Below, one piece after another: positions 8,278-15,771 of a stretch of DNA of 21,089 nucleotides (positions are counted from its first letter, which is position 1; every line of letters begins with the position of its first letter). This DNA is from JAAFHS01 sp031396505. GTDB lineage: Bacteria; Pseudomonadota; Alphaproteobacteria; Rhodobacterales; Rhodobacteraceae. Under the pieces are notes generated by a model. It was not told the DNA's origin, ran no database searches, and worked only from the letters and a program-made list of their open reading frames with translations. The DNA lies in NCBI GenBank assembly GCA_031396505.1, contig JANNKX010000122.1, positions 1-21,089 of the forward strand, read 5' to 3'. The position numbers were made by a program, and so were the translations under genes.

Positions 8278-8300
8278 CTTCAATCTGAATCAGATTGAAG
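8278..8300. terminator. Perfect 23-base palindrome between convergent gumC-like and exoY-like genes
   Basis: The arms CTTCAATCTG and CAGATTGAAG are perfectly complementary around AAT. The position, 18 bases after the gumC-like stop and 11 bases before the exoY-like stop, suits a bidirectional terminator. However, the stem is AT-rich and no T-run follows on either strand. A protein-binding site is an alternative, since the CAATCT/AGATTG core recurs at 9262-9278. Confidence 0.5.
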
Positions 8301-8310
8301 ATAATCCGCC

Positions 8311-9000
8311 CTAGTACCCCGTGCCGCGCAACACCACGGCCACAGTCCGCAACAGGATTGCCACATCGTGTCCGAGGGTCACCTGACGTTCATACGTCGC
8401 GTCGAATTCGGCGCGCGCGGCAAAGGTGCTGCGGTTGCGTTCGGCCGTTTGCCACAACCCGGTAATCCCCGGACGCAAGGCGTAATAGGCGTGTCCCGGA
8501 TACATGTCTTTCTGGCAGGGCATCATCGGGCGCGGGCCGACCAGGCTCATGTCGCCAGTCAACACGTTCCACAATTGCGGCAATTCATCCAAAGACGACC
8601 GCCGCAGGAACTGGCCCAAGCGCGTGATCCGCGGATCAGCCTTGAGTTTCTGCGTTGCGTCCCATTCGGCACGCGCCGCCGGATCGGCTGCAAGATGCGC
8701 CTCCATCCGGGTGTCGGCATCGCGCACCATGCTGCGCAATTTCCACATCCGGAAAATACGCCCGCCCTTGCCAACGCGGCTTTGGGTGTAAAACGGCTGC
8801 CCGCCATCAGACGCCACAGCACAGGCCATGCCCGCGATCAAAGGCAAGACAATCGGGGCGGCAATCGCCACGACACATAGGTCAAGCAACCGCTTGGCCC
8901 CGCGTCGATACACACCATGCGGCCGGGCTTTAGCACGGATTTGCGCATCAGGCAGCCTGACGGCCTCGTTCACCGGAAATTCGGGGATACTGATTGTCAT
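8311..9000 (-). CDS. exoY: ExoY-like polyprenyl-phosphate sugar-1-phosphate transferase
   Basis: This 229-residue protein is a short-form bacterial sugar transferase (PF02397 type) that moves a sugar phosphate from a nucleotide sugar to undecaprenyl phosphate, the first step of repeat-unit assembly. It has one membrane-embedded hydrophobic segment at about 40-62 and lacks the multi-helix N-terminal domain of WbaP/WcaJ proteins. Family motifs follow in order: FYTQSRVGKGGRIFRMWKLRSM (70-91), RRSSLDELPQLWNVL (133-147, with the catalytic Asp138-Glu139 pair), GDMSLVGPRPMMP (149-161) and LRPGITGLWQ (175-184). The length and domain fit ExoY of the succinoglycan pathway and similar enzymes; the sugar may be galactose, glucose or another hexose and cannot be decided here. 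ATG 9000 has only a weak ribosome-binding site (TTGAGAA). It is monocistronic with a long upstream region. Confidence 0.92.
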   Translation of the reverse strand: MTISIPEFPVNEAVRLPDAQIRAKARPHGVYRRGAKRLLDLCVVAIAAPIVLPLIAGMACAVASDGGQPFYTQSRVGKGGRIFRMWKLRSMVRDADTRMEAHLAADPAARAEWDATQKLKADPRITRLGQFLRRSSLDELPQLWNVLTGDMSLVGPRPMMPCQKDMYPGHAYYALRPGITGLWQTAERNRSTFAARAEFDATYERQVTLGHDVAILLRTVAVVLRGTGY

Positions 9001-9405
9001 CTTAAGGGTTTTCTCAACTAAATCGGGTTCTTAGGCAAAATAAATAACGGGCCCGAAAGACCCATACACAGCACAGACCCCAGTTTCGAAACAGTCAACT
9101 TGCACATCTCAGCACCCTTCGTCAGGCGCCCCCCTCTAACAGTTTACATGAGATTGGACAGGCTTGGCGACAGGGCCTGCCTTCATTTCGCCCCAATTCG
9201 CGAGCGTGCCAGCAAGTATTTTATGAGTTTACAACCCACGAGATTTTTGATGTTTTATACTTGCAATCTCAGATTGCATTCCTGATGCCGCCTTACCGGC
9301 AGATCAACGTGTGATTCGCAGTTTATCAATCGGCACATGCACGTCAAACGCGCCTGCCCTACAGGCCGCTGTGAAAAAAGCCGGGCTATTGTTCGCAAAA
9401 CAAAA
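9001..9405. promoter_or_regulatory. AT-richer upstream region of exoY without a gene
   Basis: About 405 bases contain no credible reading frame. The stretch from about 9210 to 9285 is clearly richer in A and T than its surroundings and contains the palindrome described separately. On the minus strand TATAAA (9259-9254) resembles a -10 box and could serve exoY with a leader of about 250 bases. A weak GCCTG/CAGGC hairpin lies near 9352-9366. I see nothing else in it. Confidence 0.4.
9262..9278. promoter_or_regulatory. Palindromic operator candidate upstream of exoY
   Basis: TGCAATCTCAGATTGCA is a perfect palindrome with 8-base arms around a single C. It sits two bases upstream (minus-strand sense) of the -10-like TATAAA at 9259-9254 and about 260 bases before the exoY start. 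The single-base centre rules out an RNA hairpin of normal geometry, so a dimeric DNA-binding protein site is the better reading. Its CAATCT/AGATTG core matches the palindrome after exoY. Confidence 0.5.
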
Positions 9406-9588
9406 TCAGTGAAGGCGGTCGCGCCCGGTTTCGGATGCAGCCGCCACGCAAACCGCACTGCCCAAGACGCCGATCATTCCGGTCAGGGCATAGGCCAGAC
9501 CAACCGCCAAGGGATGATGCCCATCGACCCAGACCATCGCAGCCCCGATCAACCCGACGGTCATGCCACTTGTTATCATCGCAATCAT
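9406..9588 (-). CDS. Small two-helix membrane protein
   Basis: A 60-residue frame on the minus strand has no competing gene. The product is predicted to have two transmembrane helices, about 2-20 (IAMITSGMTVGLIGAAMVW) and 28-50 (AVGLAYALTGMIGVLGSAV), joined by the polar turn DGHHP, and a short charged tail (SETGRDRLH). GGGGA lies about eight bases before ATG 9588, and codon use resembles that of neighbouring genes. I do not recognise the family. It lies between exoY and the rml operon and may belong to the polysaccharide system, but that is only inferred from position. A chance frame is possible given its size. Confidence 0.6.
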   Translation of the reverse strand: MIAMITSGMTVGLIGAAMVWVDGHHPLAVGLAYALTGMIGVLGSAVCVAAASETGRDRLH

Positions 9589-9701
9589 CGTCCGTCCCCG
9601 TGAATGGGCGCTTGCGCCACCTTGGCAGTGTAGGGAAAGAACACTAACAAAACAGAAGCAATACTAGCCCCAAAATTGTATAGGCGGCGAATCCTGCCAG
9701 C

Positions 9702-9726
9702 AAAACCGCACGATTCAGGCGGTTTT
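9702..9726 (-). terminator. Terminator-like hairpin after rmlA
   Basis: On the minus strand AAAACCGC pairs perfectly with GCGGTTTT across a 9-base loop, giving a stem that ends in a T-run. It lies 23 bases beyond the rmlA stop, where the wzx-rmlCBDA transcript should end. The T-run is inside the stem, so it may work in both directions. Confidence 0.65.
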
Positions 9727-9748
9727 CCGCAACAAATGCCACGGACCG

Positions 9749-10621
9749 CTAGTCCGACAGCACAGACAGCAGATAGGTGCCATAGTCGTTTTTCTTGAAC
9801 ACCGCGGCGCGCGCGGCCAGTGCATCGGCGCTGATCCAGCCTGCACGATAGGCGATCTCGTCCGGGCAGCCCACTTGCAGGCCCTGCCGCGCCTGCAGGG
9901 TGCGCACAAAATTGCCCGCGTCCAGCAGGCTGCCATGCGTGCCGGTATCCAGCCATGCAAAGCCGCGCCCCATGCGTTCGACCGAAAGCAGACCATCATC
10001 CAGATAGCTTTGCAGCAGATCCACGATTTCCAGCTCACCGCGGGGCGATGGCTTCACCACCGCCGCGCGTGCCGGTGCATCGCCGTCAAGGTAATACAGG
10101 CCCGTCACGGCAAAATGCGATGGCGGTACGGCTGGTTTTTCAACAATCGCGCGGGCGCGCCCATCAGGGGCGAAATCCACCACGCCATAGCGTTCGGGGT
10201 CGGCCACGCGATAGCCGAACACCGTTCCGCCGTGCGCGCGCGCATCCGCGGCCGCCAGAATTTCCGGCAGACCATGGCCGAAAAAGATGTTATCGCCCAG
10301 CACCATCGCGGACGGCGCGCCCGCCAGAAAATCACGCGCCAGAAGATAGGCCTGCGCCAGACCGTCGGGCGAGGGTTGCACGATGTAGGTCAGGCGTAGC
10401 CCCCATTGGCTACCATCCCCCAGCAGCCGCTGAAACTGCGCCTGATCGTCGGGCGTGGTGATCACCGCAATCTCGCGGATGCCCGCCAGCATCAGCACGG
10501 ACAGGGGGTAATAGATCATCGGCTTGTCATAAATCGGCAGCAGTTGTTTGGACACGCCCATGGTGATCGGCCACAACCGGGTGCCCGACCCGCCTGCCAG
10601 AATAATGCCCTTGCGTGTCAT
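9749..10621 (-). CDS. rmlA: Glucose-1-phosphate thymidylyltransferase (RmlA/RfbA)
   Basis: This 290-residue cytosolic enzyme couples dTTP and glucose-1-phosphate to dTDP-glucose, the first step to dTDP-L-rhamnose. The length is typical. The nucleotide-binding motif LAGGSGTRLWP (8-18) and SKQLLPIYDKPMIYYPLS (24-41, with catalytic Lys26) are intact. VLGDNIFFGHG (107-117) carries metal-binding Asp110, VEKP carries Lys162, and AWLDTGTH (222-229) carries the second metal ligand Asp225. The usual KPSARGELEITD segment is KPSPRGELEIVD here. It is the last gene of the operon; its ATG overlaps the rmlD stop by four bases (ATGA), and a terminator-like hairpin follows. Activity in this family is commonly inhibited by dTDP-rhamnose. 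Confidence 0.97.
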   Translation of the reverse strand: MTRKGIILAGGSGTRLWPITMGVSKQLLPIYDKPMIYYPLSVLMLAGIREIAVITTPDDQAQFQRLLGDGSQWGLRLTYIVQPSPDGLAQAYLLARDFLAGAPSAMVLGDNIFFGHGLPEILAAADARAHGGTVFGYRVADPERYGVVDFAPDGRARAIVEKPAVPPSHFAVTGLYYLDGDAPARAAVVKPSPRGELEIVDLLQSYLDDGLLSVERMGRGFAWLDTGTHGSLLDAGNFVRTLQARQGLQVGCPDEIAYRAGWISADALAARAAVFKKNDYGTYLLSVLSD

Positions 10622-11469
10622 GAAAGCCCCCTGATGATGCCGCGCAGCCCTGTCTGCCAGTCCGGACGTTCGATGCCAAAGTCGCGAAACAGGCTGGTGC
10701 AGTCCAGCCGCGAATTCGGCGGGCGCTTGGCGGGCGTGGGATAGGCGGAGGCCGGGATATCGCTGATCGTGCAGGGCAGCCCCGCACCCGCCATGATCGC
10801 ACGGGCAAAATCGGCCCAGCTGGTATCAGGCGCACCGGACAGATGATAAGTGCCGCCCGCATGGCCACCGGCCATTTCGCGCGCGATGATGAACAGCGCA
10901 TCGGCGATATCTGCGGCAGGGGTGGGCCCGCCGATCTGGTCGGCGACCACATTCAGCGTAGCGCGTTCCGCCCCCAGCCGCAGCATGGTTTTCACGAAAT
11001 TCGCCCCATGCGCCGACACCACCCATGATGTGCGCAGGATAACATGCCGCCCGGCGGCATCCCGCACGCCCATTTCCCCGACAAGCTTGGATCGCCCATA
11101 GGCCCCAAGCGGCGCCACCGGATCATCAGGTGCAAAAGGCGCATCACCGCTGCCATCAAACACGTAATCGGTGGAGATGTGCAGGAACGGCAGCCCCCGC
11201 GCTGCCGCCGCGCGCGCCATGGCGGTGGGTGCTGCACCATTCACCACGGTGGCTGCGTCCTCTTCCACTTCGGCACGGTCAACGGCCGTCCAGGCCGCCG
11301 CATTGATCACGACATCCACATCCGCCGCGAACACTGCCGCCGCACAACTGCCGGGGTCTGACAGATCGGCGCGGATGCGGTCAACGCAGGTGACGTCCAC
11401 CCCTGCGGGCACCCGCAGCGCCAGTTCGCGCGCAACCTGCCCGGTCTGGCCGAACACCAGCACCTTCAC
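10618..11469 (-). CDS. rmlD: dTDP-4-dehydrorhamnose reductase (RmlD/RfbD)
   Basis: This 283-residue NAD(P)H-dependent short-chain dehydrogenase catalyses the final reduction to dTDP-L-rhamnose in the cytosol. It shows the Rossmann motif VFGQTGQVA (5-13), the active-site residues Thr100, Tyr124 and Lys128 in HISTDYVFDG and YGRSK, and the family segment VVADQIGGPTPAADIADAL (174-192). Near the end, RPPNSRLD (249-256) is also characteristic. The start is GTG 11469: it overlaps the rmlB stop by four bases (GTGA) and places the fold right at the N-terminus. A longer in-frame version beginning at 11547 would lie inside rmlB and is rejected. The gene sits third in rmlCBDA. Confidence 0.96.
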   Translation of the reverse strand: MKVLVFGQTGQVARELALRVPAGVDVTCVDRIRADLSDPGSCAAAVFAADVDVVINAAAWTAVDRAEVEEDAATVVNGAAPTAMARAAAARGLPFLHISTDYVFDGSGDAPFAPDDPVAPLGAYGRSKLVGEMGVRDAAGRHVILRTSWVVSAHGANFVKTMLRLGAERATLNVVADQIGGPTPAADIADALFIIAREMAGGHAGGTYHLSGAPDTSWADFARAIMAGAGLPCTISDIPASAYPTPAKRPPNSRLDCTSLFRDFGIERPDWQTGLRGIIRGLS

Positions 11470-12506
11470 GGTGCCGCCCCCAGCCGCGCACCCACGCCCG
11501 CGCGGTCCAGCAAAGGTTGCCACCAATCGGCATGGTCCAGATACCACCGCACAGTTTTGCGCAAGCCTTGCTCCAGCGTCACCGACGGTCGCCAGCCCAG
11601 CTCATCCCGGATGCGGCTGGGGTCAATCGCATAGCGCGCATCATGGCCGGGCCTGTCTGTGACAAACGTAATCAGCCGGGCATGGGGCGCGCCACCGGGG
11701 TGCATCTCGTCCAGCAGGGCGCAGATCATCTGCACGAGGTCGATATTGCGCGCCTCATTCTCGCCGCCGATGTTGTAGCTGCGTCCGAGGGTGCCGCGTT
11801 CCAGCACGCACAGCAGCGCATCGGCGTGATCTTCAACATAGAGCCAGTCACGCACATTGGTGCCCGCGCCATAAACCGGGATGGGACGCCCGTGCAGCGC
11901 ATTCAGGATCACAACCGGGATCAGCTTTTCAGGAAAGTGGTAAGGGCCGTAGTTGTTGGAACAATTGGTCATCACGACGGGCAGGCCATAGGTTTCATGC
12001 CAGGCGCGCACCAGATGGTCGCTTGCCGCCTTGGACGCCGAATAGGGGCTGTTCGGCGCATAGGGGGTGGCCTCGGTGAACTGCCCGGTTTCACCCAATG
12101 TCCCGAACACCTCATCCGTGCTGATGTGGTGAAAGCGGAACGTCGCAGGCCGCCCCCGCGCGACCCAATGGGCGCGCGCGGATTCCAGCATGTTGAAGGT
12201 GCCGTTGACATTCGTTTCGATGAAATCGGCCGGGCCGTCGATGCTGCGGTCGACATGCGATTCGGCGGCCAGATGCATCACCGCATCGGGGCGGTGCGTG
12301 GCAAAGACGCGGTCCAATGCCGCGCGGTCGCGGATATCGGCATGTTCGAATGTGTAAAGGTTGCTGCCAGACACGCTGGCCACATTGGCCGCATTGGCCG
12401 CATATGTCATCGCATCAAGGTTGACCACTTCATGCCCGCGCGCGACCGCCAGCCGCACAACGGCAGACCCGATGAACCCCGCCCCGCCCGTGACCAGCAG
12501 TTTCAT
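11466..12506 (-). CDS. rmlB: dTDP-glucose 4,6-dehydratase (RmlB/RfbB)
   Basis: This 346-residue NAD-dependent enzyme converts dTDP-glucose to dTDP-4-keto-6-deoxyglucose. The sequence shows the NAD-binding TGGAGFIGS (6-14), DAMTYA at 31-36, and HLAAESHVDRSID (78-90). The catalytic Thr130-Asp131-Glu132 lies in HISTDEVFG and the Tyr155/Lys159 pair in YSASK. NCSNNYGPYHFPEKLIP (181-197) binds the substrate and is diagnostic for this enzyme among NAD-sugar epimerase-fold proteins. ATG 12506 overlaps the rmlC stop by four bases (ATGA), which supports this start over an upstream one at 12590. The length agrees with the family. Confidence 0.97.
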   Translation of the reverse strand: MKLLVTGGAGFIGSAVVRLAVARGHEVVNLDAMTYAANAANVASVSGSNLYTFEHADIRDRAALDRVFATHRPDAVMHLAAESHVDRSIDGPADFIETNVNGTFNMLESARAHWVARGRPATFRFHHISTDEVFGTLGETGQFTEATPYAPNSPYSASKAASDHLVRAWHETYGLPVVMTNCSNNYGPYHFPEKLIPVVILNALHGRPIPVYGAGTNVRDWLYVEDHADALLCVLERGTLGRSYNIGGENEARNIDLVQMICALLDEMHPGGAPHARLITFVTDRPGHDARYAIDPSRIRDELGWRPSVTLEQGLRKTVRWYLDHADWWQPLLDRAGVGARLGAAP

Positions 12507-13057
12507 GGCGCACCAAACGGCGATGCAACATCGCGCAACAACGGGGCCACGGCATCCTTTGCCGATAGAACCGGGTTGGTCACCCCCCAATCAATCCCGA
12601 TCTCCGGATCATCCCACCGCACCGCGCCATCACAATCGGGCGCATAGACATCGGTGCATTTGTACTGCACCTCGCAATCGGCCACGCGCGTGACAAAGCC
12701 GTGCAGAAACCCCTTCGGCACCAGCAACTGCCGCCCGTTTTCCGCCGACAACTCCACCCCGACCCAGTGCCCGAAAGTGACAGAACCGCGCCGGAAATCC
12801 ACCGCCACATCGAAGATCATCCCGCGCGTACAGCGCACCAGTTTATCCTGCGCATGTGGCGGGCGCTGATAATGCAGGCCGCGCAGGGTGCCGGGCGTGG
12901 CCGAAAACGAATGGTTGTCCTGCACGAAATGCAGGTTCAGCCCGGCCTTCGCCATCACATCTGCATTCCAGGTTTCGCAAAACCAGCCGCGCGCGTCGCC
13001 GAACCGTTTGGGCGCAAGGATCACAACGCCGGGAAGTTTTGTCTGTTCTATCTGCAT
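12503..13057 (-). CDS. rmlC: dTDP-4-dehydrorhamnose 3,5-epimerase (RmlC/RfbC)
   Basis: This 184-residue cupin-fold enzyme epimerises dTDP-4-keto-6-deoxyglucose at C3 and C5. The family fingerprint is complete. RFGDARGWFCETW (18-30) is followed by FVQDNHSFSATPGTLRGLHYQ (44-64) with catalytic His62. QDKLVRC carries Lys72, VPKGFLHGFV lies at 113-122, YKCTDVYAP at 132-140, and LSAKDAVAPLL (164-174) carries Asp168. ATG 13057 is preceded by GCGGAG, and the motif-bearing sequence begins immediately; an in-frame start at 13144 would overlap wzx and has no support. It follows the flippase gene by 44 bases and opens the tightly overlapped rmlCBDA set. Confidence 0.97.
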   Translation of the reverse strand: MQIEQTKLPGVVILAPKRFGDARGWFCETWNADVMAKAGLNLHFVQDNHSFSATPGTLRGLHYQRPPHAQDKLVRCTRGMIFDVAVDFRRGSVTFGHWVGVELSAENGRQLLVPKGFLHGFVTRVADCEVQYKCTDVYAPDCDGAVRWDDPEIGIDWGVTNPVLSAKDAVAPLLRDVASPFGAP

Positions 13058-13101
13058 GTCACACTCCGCGCGCTGGCCATAACGCAGGATGATGGCCAAA
13101 C

Positions 13102-14451
13102 CTAGCCGGAAAACAGCCCGCGCAGCGCATCCACGTTCACCCAACCCGCCAGCGCGATGATTATGGCCGCCGTTGCCCCCATCACCACATCATGCCCGGC
13201 ATCCCACGCGCCGTGCCTGCGCGCCAGCATCACGATCAGCCCATGCGCCAGCAGCAATGCCACACCCTGCGCCACCAGCGCGCCGCCAAGTCCCGCCCAT
13301 TGCATCCCGGCAATCAATGCGCCGGTCTGCAACGCGGCCTTGCCCGCAATCACCAGAAAATACCCCCGCGCATTGCCCGCCGCCAGCGCCGATTGATCAT
13401 AGGTCATGCCCAGCACGGCGACCATCTGCACACAGGCCACGGCCACCACAATGGCCCCTGAACTGACATAGCGATCATCATACAGCAGGTGCACCAAGGG
13501 CACGCCCAAAAGCGCAAGCCCCGCCAGCATCGCGATCAACCCCGCCGATACGCCATAGCGCAGCCGTGCCATCCGGCCCGCATTGTGCGCAGATGCGCCC
13601 GGCGGATGATCACGGTACAGCGGCAGCAGGATGCGCCCTGTCACAGCGCCGCCCAGCAGAATGGGAAAGGACGCCAGAAAATAGCCGATGTTGTAAAACC
13701 CCAAATCTTGCAGGGGCAAATAGGCCCCTAAAATTGCCTTGTCGCCCTGCGACAGCAGAAAACCACAAGCCGTTGACAGAAAGATCCACTTGCCGAAATG
13801 GATCAGACTGCGCGCCGAGGTTGCCTCCCATCGCAAGCGGTTTGTGGGGCCGGGCAGCAGCCACCACATCAATGCGAGCTTGGCCAGCGCACCCACTATC
13901 GCGCCGATCACCAAAGCCCAGACTGATTGCAGCGCCCATGCCAGCATGACCATCGCCACGATCCCGGCAATCTGCGCTGCAAGGTCCAGTGTCGTGACGC
14001 GCCCCAACAACAGATGCCGTTGTGCGGTATCAATCCGCGTCGGGTTGAACCCGGCAATCAACAGCGTCAGCCCCGCCACCGGCAGCAATTGCGCCAAATC
14101 GGGGGCCGCGTAAAACTGCGCCAGCGGCCATGCCACCGCACAGGCCACCAGCCACAGAATGACCCCGCGCGCGACATTGATCGTCCACGCGGTATTCAGA
14201 AAATCAGGGTCATCGCCGCGCGCATTCTGGCTGATGGCGGGGCCGATGCCCACATCCGAAAACATCGCCAGCCCAACCAGAAAGACAGTGACCAGCGCCA
14301 TGATTCCGAACGCCTCGGGGAACAACAAACGCGCAAGGATCAGGTTTGATGCCAGCCGCGCCCCCTGTGCCAGCGCATAGGAACCCGCCGTCATCGCCCC
14401 GCCGCGCAGGGCACGGGCGAACAGGTCAGTTATGGGGGGGGTATCGGTCAT
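13102..14451 (-). CDS. Wzx-like polysaccharide flippase (MOP superfamily)
   Basis: This 449-residue integral membrane protein has roughly twelve to fourteen hydrophobic helices. An N-terminal segment TAGSYALAQGARLASNLILARLLFPEAFGIMALV is typical of the polysaccharide transporter branch (PST/Wzx) of the MOP superfamily, as is the pattern of short charged loops such as NPTRIDTAQRHLLLGRV and SQGDKAILGAYLPLQDLGFYNIGY. It is expected to flip polyprenyl-linked repeat units from the cytoplasmic to the periplasmic leaflet, ahead of the Wzy-like polymerase encoded some 10 kb away. ATG 14451 has only a weak GGG upstream. It is first in the wzx-rmlCBDA block and diverges from the GT4 gene across about 117 bases, which probably contain both promoters. 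Wzx is the most likely role from context; a teichoic-acid-type or other lipid-linked substrate cannot be excluded. Confidence 0.9.
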   Translation of the reverse strand: MTDTPPITDLFARALRGGAMTAGSYALAQGARLASNLILARLLFPEAFGIMALVTVFLVGLAMFSDVGIGPAISQNARGDDPDFLNTAWTINVARGVILWLVACAVAWPLAQFYAAPDLAQLLPVAGLTLLIAGFNPTRIDTAQRHLLLGRVTTLDLAAQIAGIVAMVMLAWALQSVWALVIGAIVGALAKLALMWWLLPGPTNRLRWEATSARSLIHFGKWIFLSTACGFLLSQGDKAILGAYLPLQDLGFYNIGYFLASFPILLGGAVTGRILLPLYRDHPPGASAHNAGRMARLRYGVSAGLIAMLAGLALLGVPLVHLLYDDRYVSSGAIVVAVACVQMVAVLGMTYDQSALAAGNARGYFLVIAGKAALQTGALIAGMQWAGLGGALVAQGVALLLAHGLIVMLARRHGAWDAGHDVVMGATAAIIIALAGWVNVDALRGLFSG

Positions 14452-14568
14452 GGGCGCGACCCTAGGGCCACGCCTTGAGCGGCGTCAATCACCCGCCTTG
14501 CGCAAACGCTTTGCTTCGCGTGCCGATACGCATACATCGGTGCGCAGTTGCCTGTTGGATGCCGCCCA

Positions 14569-15771
14569 GTGAAACTCGCCTACCTTATCAATACCTATCC
14601 GCGTGCCTCGCACAGCTTTATCCGGCGCGAGGTGCAGGCGTTGGAGCGTCAAGGATGGGACGTGCACCGCTTTGCGATGCGGTCTGCGCACGCCGAACTG
14701 GTTGATCCCGCCGATATTGCCGAGGATGCCCGCACCGAACATGTCCTGAAAATGGGCGCGTGGTCTGTGGCCAAAGTGGCATTCCGCTGGATGATCCGTC
14801 GTCCTGCGCGTGCGTTTGGTGCGTTGCGGCTGGCATGGCGCTGTGGTGTGCGCGGCAATGAACGGCTGCGCCATGTCGTCTATCTGGCCGAAGCGGCAGT
14901 GATCGCGCAGCGCTGCTATGATCTGCGCATCCCGCATCTGCATGCGCATTTCGGGACAAATTCAACGACAGTGGCGATGCTAGCGCAGGCGATGGGCGGG
15001 CCGTCTTACAGCTTTACCACCCATGGACCTGAAGAGTTTGACGCGCCATTTGCACTGTGCTTGGGCGAAAAGGTGCAGCGCGCGGCCTTTGCCGTGGCGA
15101 TTTCAAGCTATGGGCGCAGCCAGTTGTGCCGCTGGACCCCGACGGCGGATTGGGACCGCATCCATGTCGTGCATTGCGGGATTGAACCGTGGCGGTTTGC
15201 GGACCCCGCCCCCCTGCCGACAAGTGGCCCGCGTCTGGTGGCCATCGGGCGGCTGGCCGAACAAAAGGGCTTTGCGCTGCTGATTGCGGCCATGGCGGAT
15301 GCGCTGTGCGATCTGCCGGGGTTGCACCTGACGCTGGTCGGTGACGGGCCGCTGCGCCCGGCGCTGCAGGCACAGATTGCTGCCCTTGGTCTGCAAAAGC
15401 AGATCACCTTGGCGGGCTGGCAAGACGAATCCGGTGTGCGCCACGCCCTTGCCGCAGGCACCGCGCTGATCCTGCCCTCTTTTGCCGAAGGCCTGCCAGT
15501 GGTGGTGATGGAGGCGATGGCCGCTGGCCGCCCCATCATCGCCACGGCCATCGCCGGGGTGCCGGAGCTTGTCACGCCCGACACCGGCTGGCTGGTGCCC
15601 GCAGGCGATACAGCCGCCTTGGCCGACGCCATTCGCAGCCTTGCCGCGACACCACCCGAAACGCTGGCGACCATGGGCCACGCCGCCCGTGCCCGCGTGC
15701 TGACCCGCCATGACATCAATGCACAGGCGGAAAAGTTGACCACACTCTTTGCCTCGCGTGGCCGCCCATGA
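14569..15771 (+). CDS. Family 4 glycosyltransferase
   Basis: This 400-residue protein has the two-Rossmann GT-B architecture of GT4 retaining glycosyltransferases. The N-terminal domain begins LAYLINTYPRASHSFIRREVQAL and holds HLHAHFGTNSTTVAMLA (123-139) and FTTHGPEEFD (149-158). The C-terminal donor-binding domain has LVAIGRLAEQKGFALLI (223-239), LTLVGDGPLRPAL (254-266), and LPSFAEGLPVVVMEAMAAGRPIIA (302-325), in which Glu307 and Glu315 form the E-x7-E motif. It likely adds a sugar to the lipid-linked unit in the cytoplasm. GTG 14569 was chosen because the conserved fold begins immediately; TTG 14548 in frame is possible. It overlaps the next gene by four bases (ATGA at 15768), so the two are translationally coupled, and it diverges from the wzx operon. 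Confidence 0.92.
   Translation: MKLAYLINTYPRASHSFIRREVQALERQGWDVHRFAMRSAHAELVDPADIAEDARTEHVLKMGAWSVAKVAFRWMIRRPARAFGALRLAWRCGVRGNERLRHVVYLAEAAVIAQRCYDLRIPHLHAHFGTNSTTVAMLAQAMGGPSYSFTTHGPEEFDAPFALCLGEKVQRAAFAVAISSYGRSQLCRWTPTADWDRIHVVHCGIEPWRFADPAPLPTSGPRLVAIGRLAEQKGFALLIAAMADALCDLPGLHLTLVGDGPLRPALQAQIAALGLQKQITLAGWQDESGVRHALAAGTALILPSFAEGLPVVVMEAMAAGRPIIATAIAGVPELVTPDTGWLVPAGDTAALADAIRSLAATPPETLATMGHAARARVLTRHDINAQAEKLTTLFASRGRP

Noticed and set aside
5953..9439. A 17-base exact repeat, GCCCGGTTTCGGATGCA, at 5953-5969 and 9423-9439.
   Set aside because: One copy lies inside the small membrane protein frame and the other in a leader; there is no palindrome, third copy or consistent position, so a chance match in GC-rich DNA is the simplest reading.
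14452..14568. Short symmetries such as GCAAA-CGC-TTTGC and CCGAT/ATCGG in the wzx/GT4 divergent gap as operators.
   Set aside because: The arms are only five bases long, which is expected by chance in a GC-rich stretch of this size; no promoter box aligns with them.
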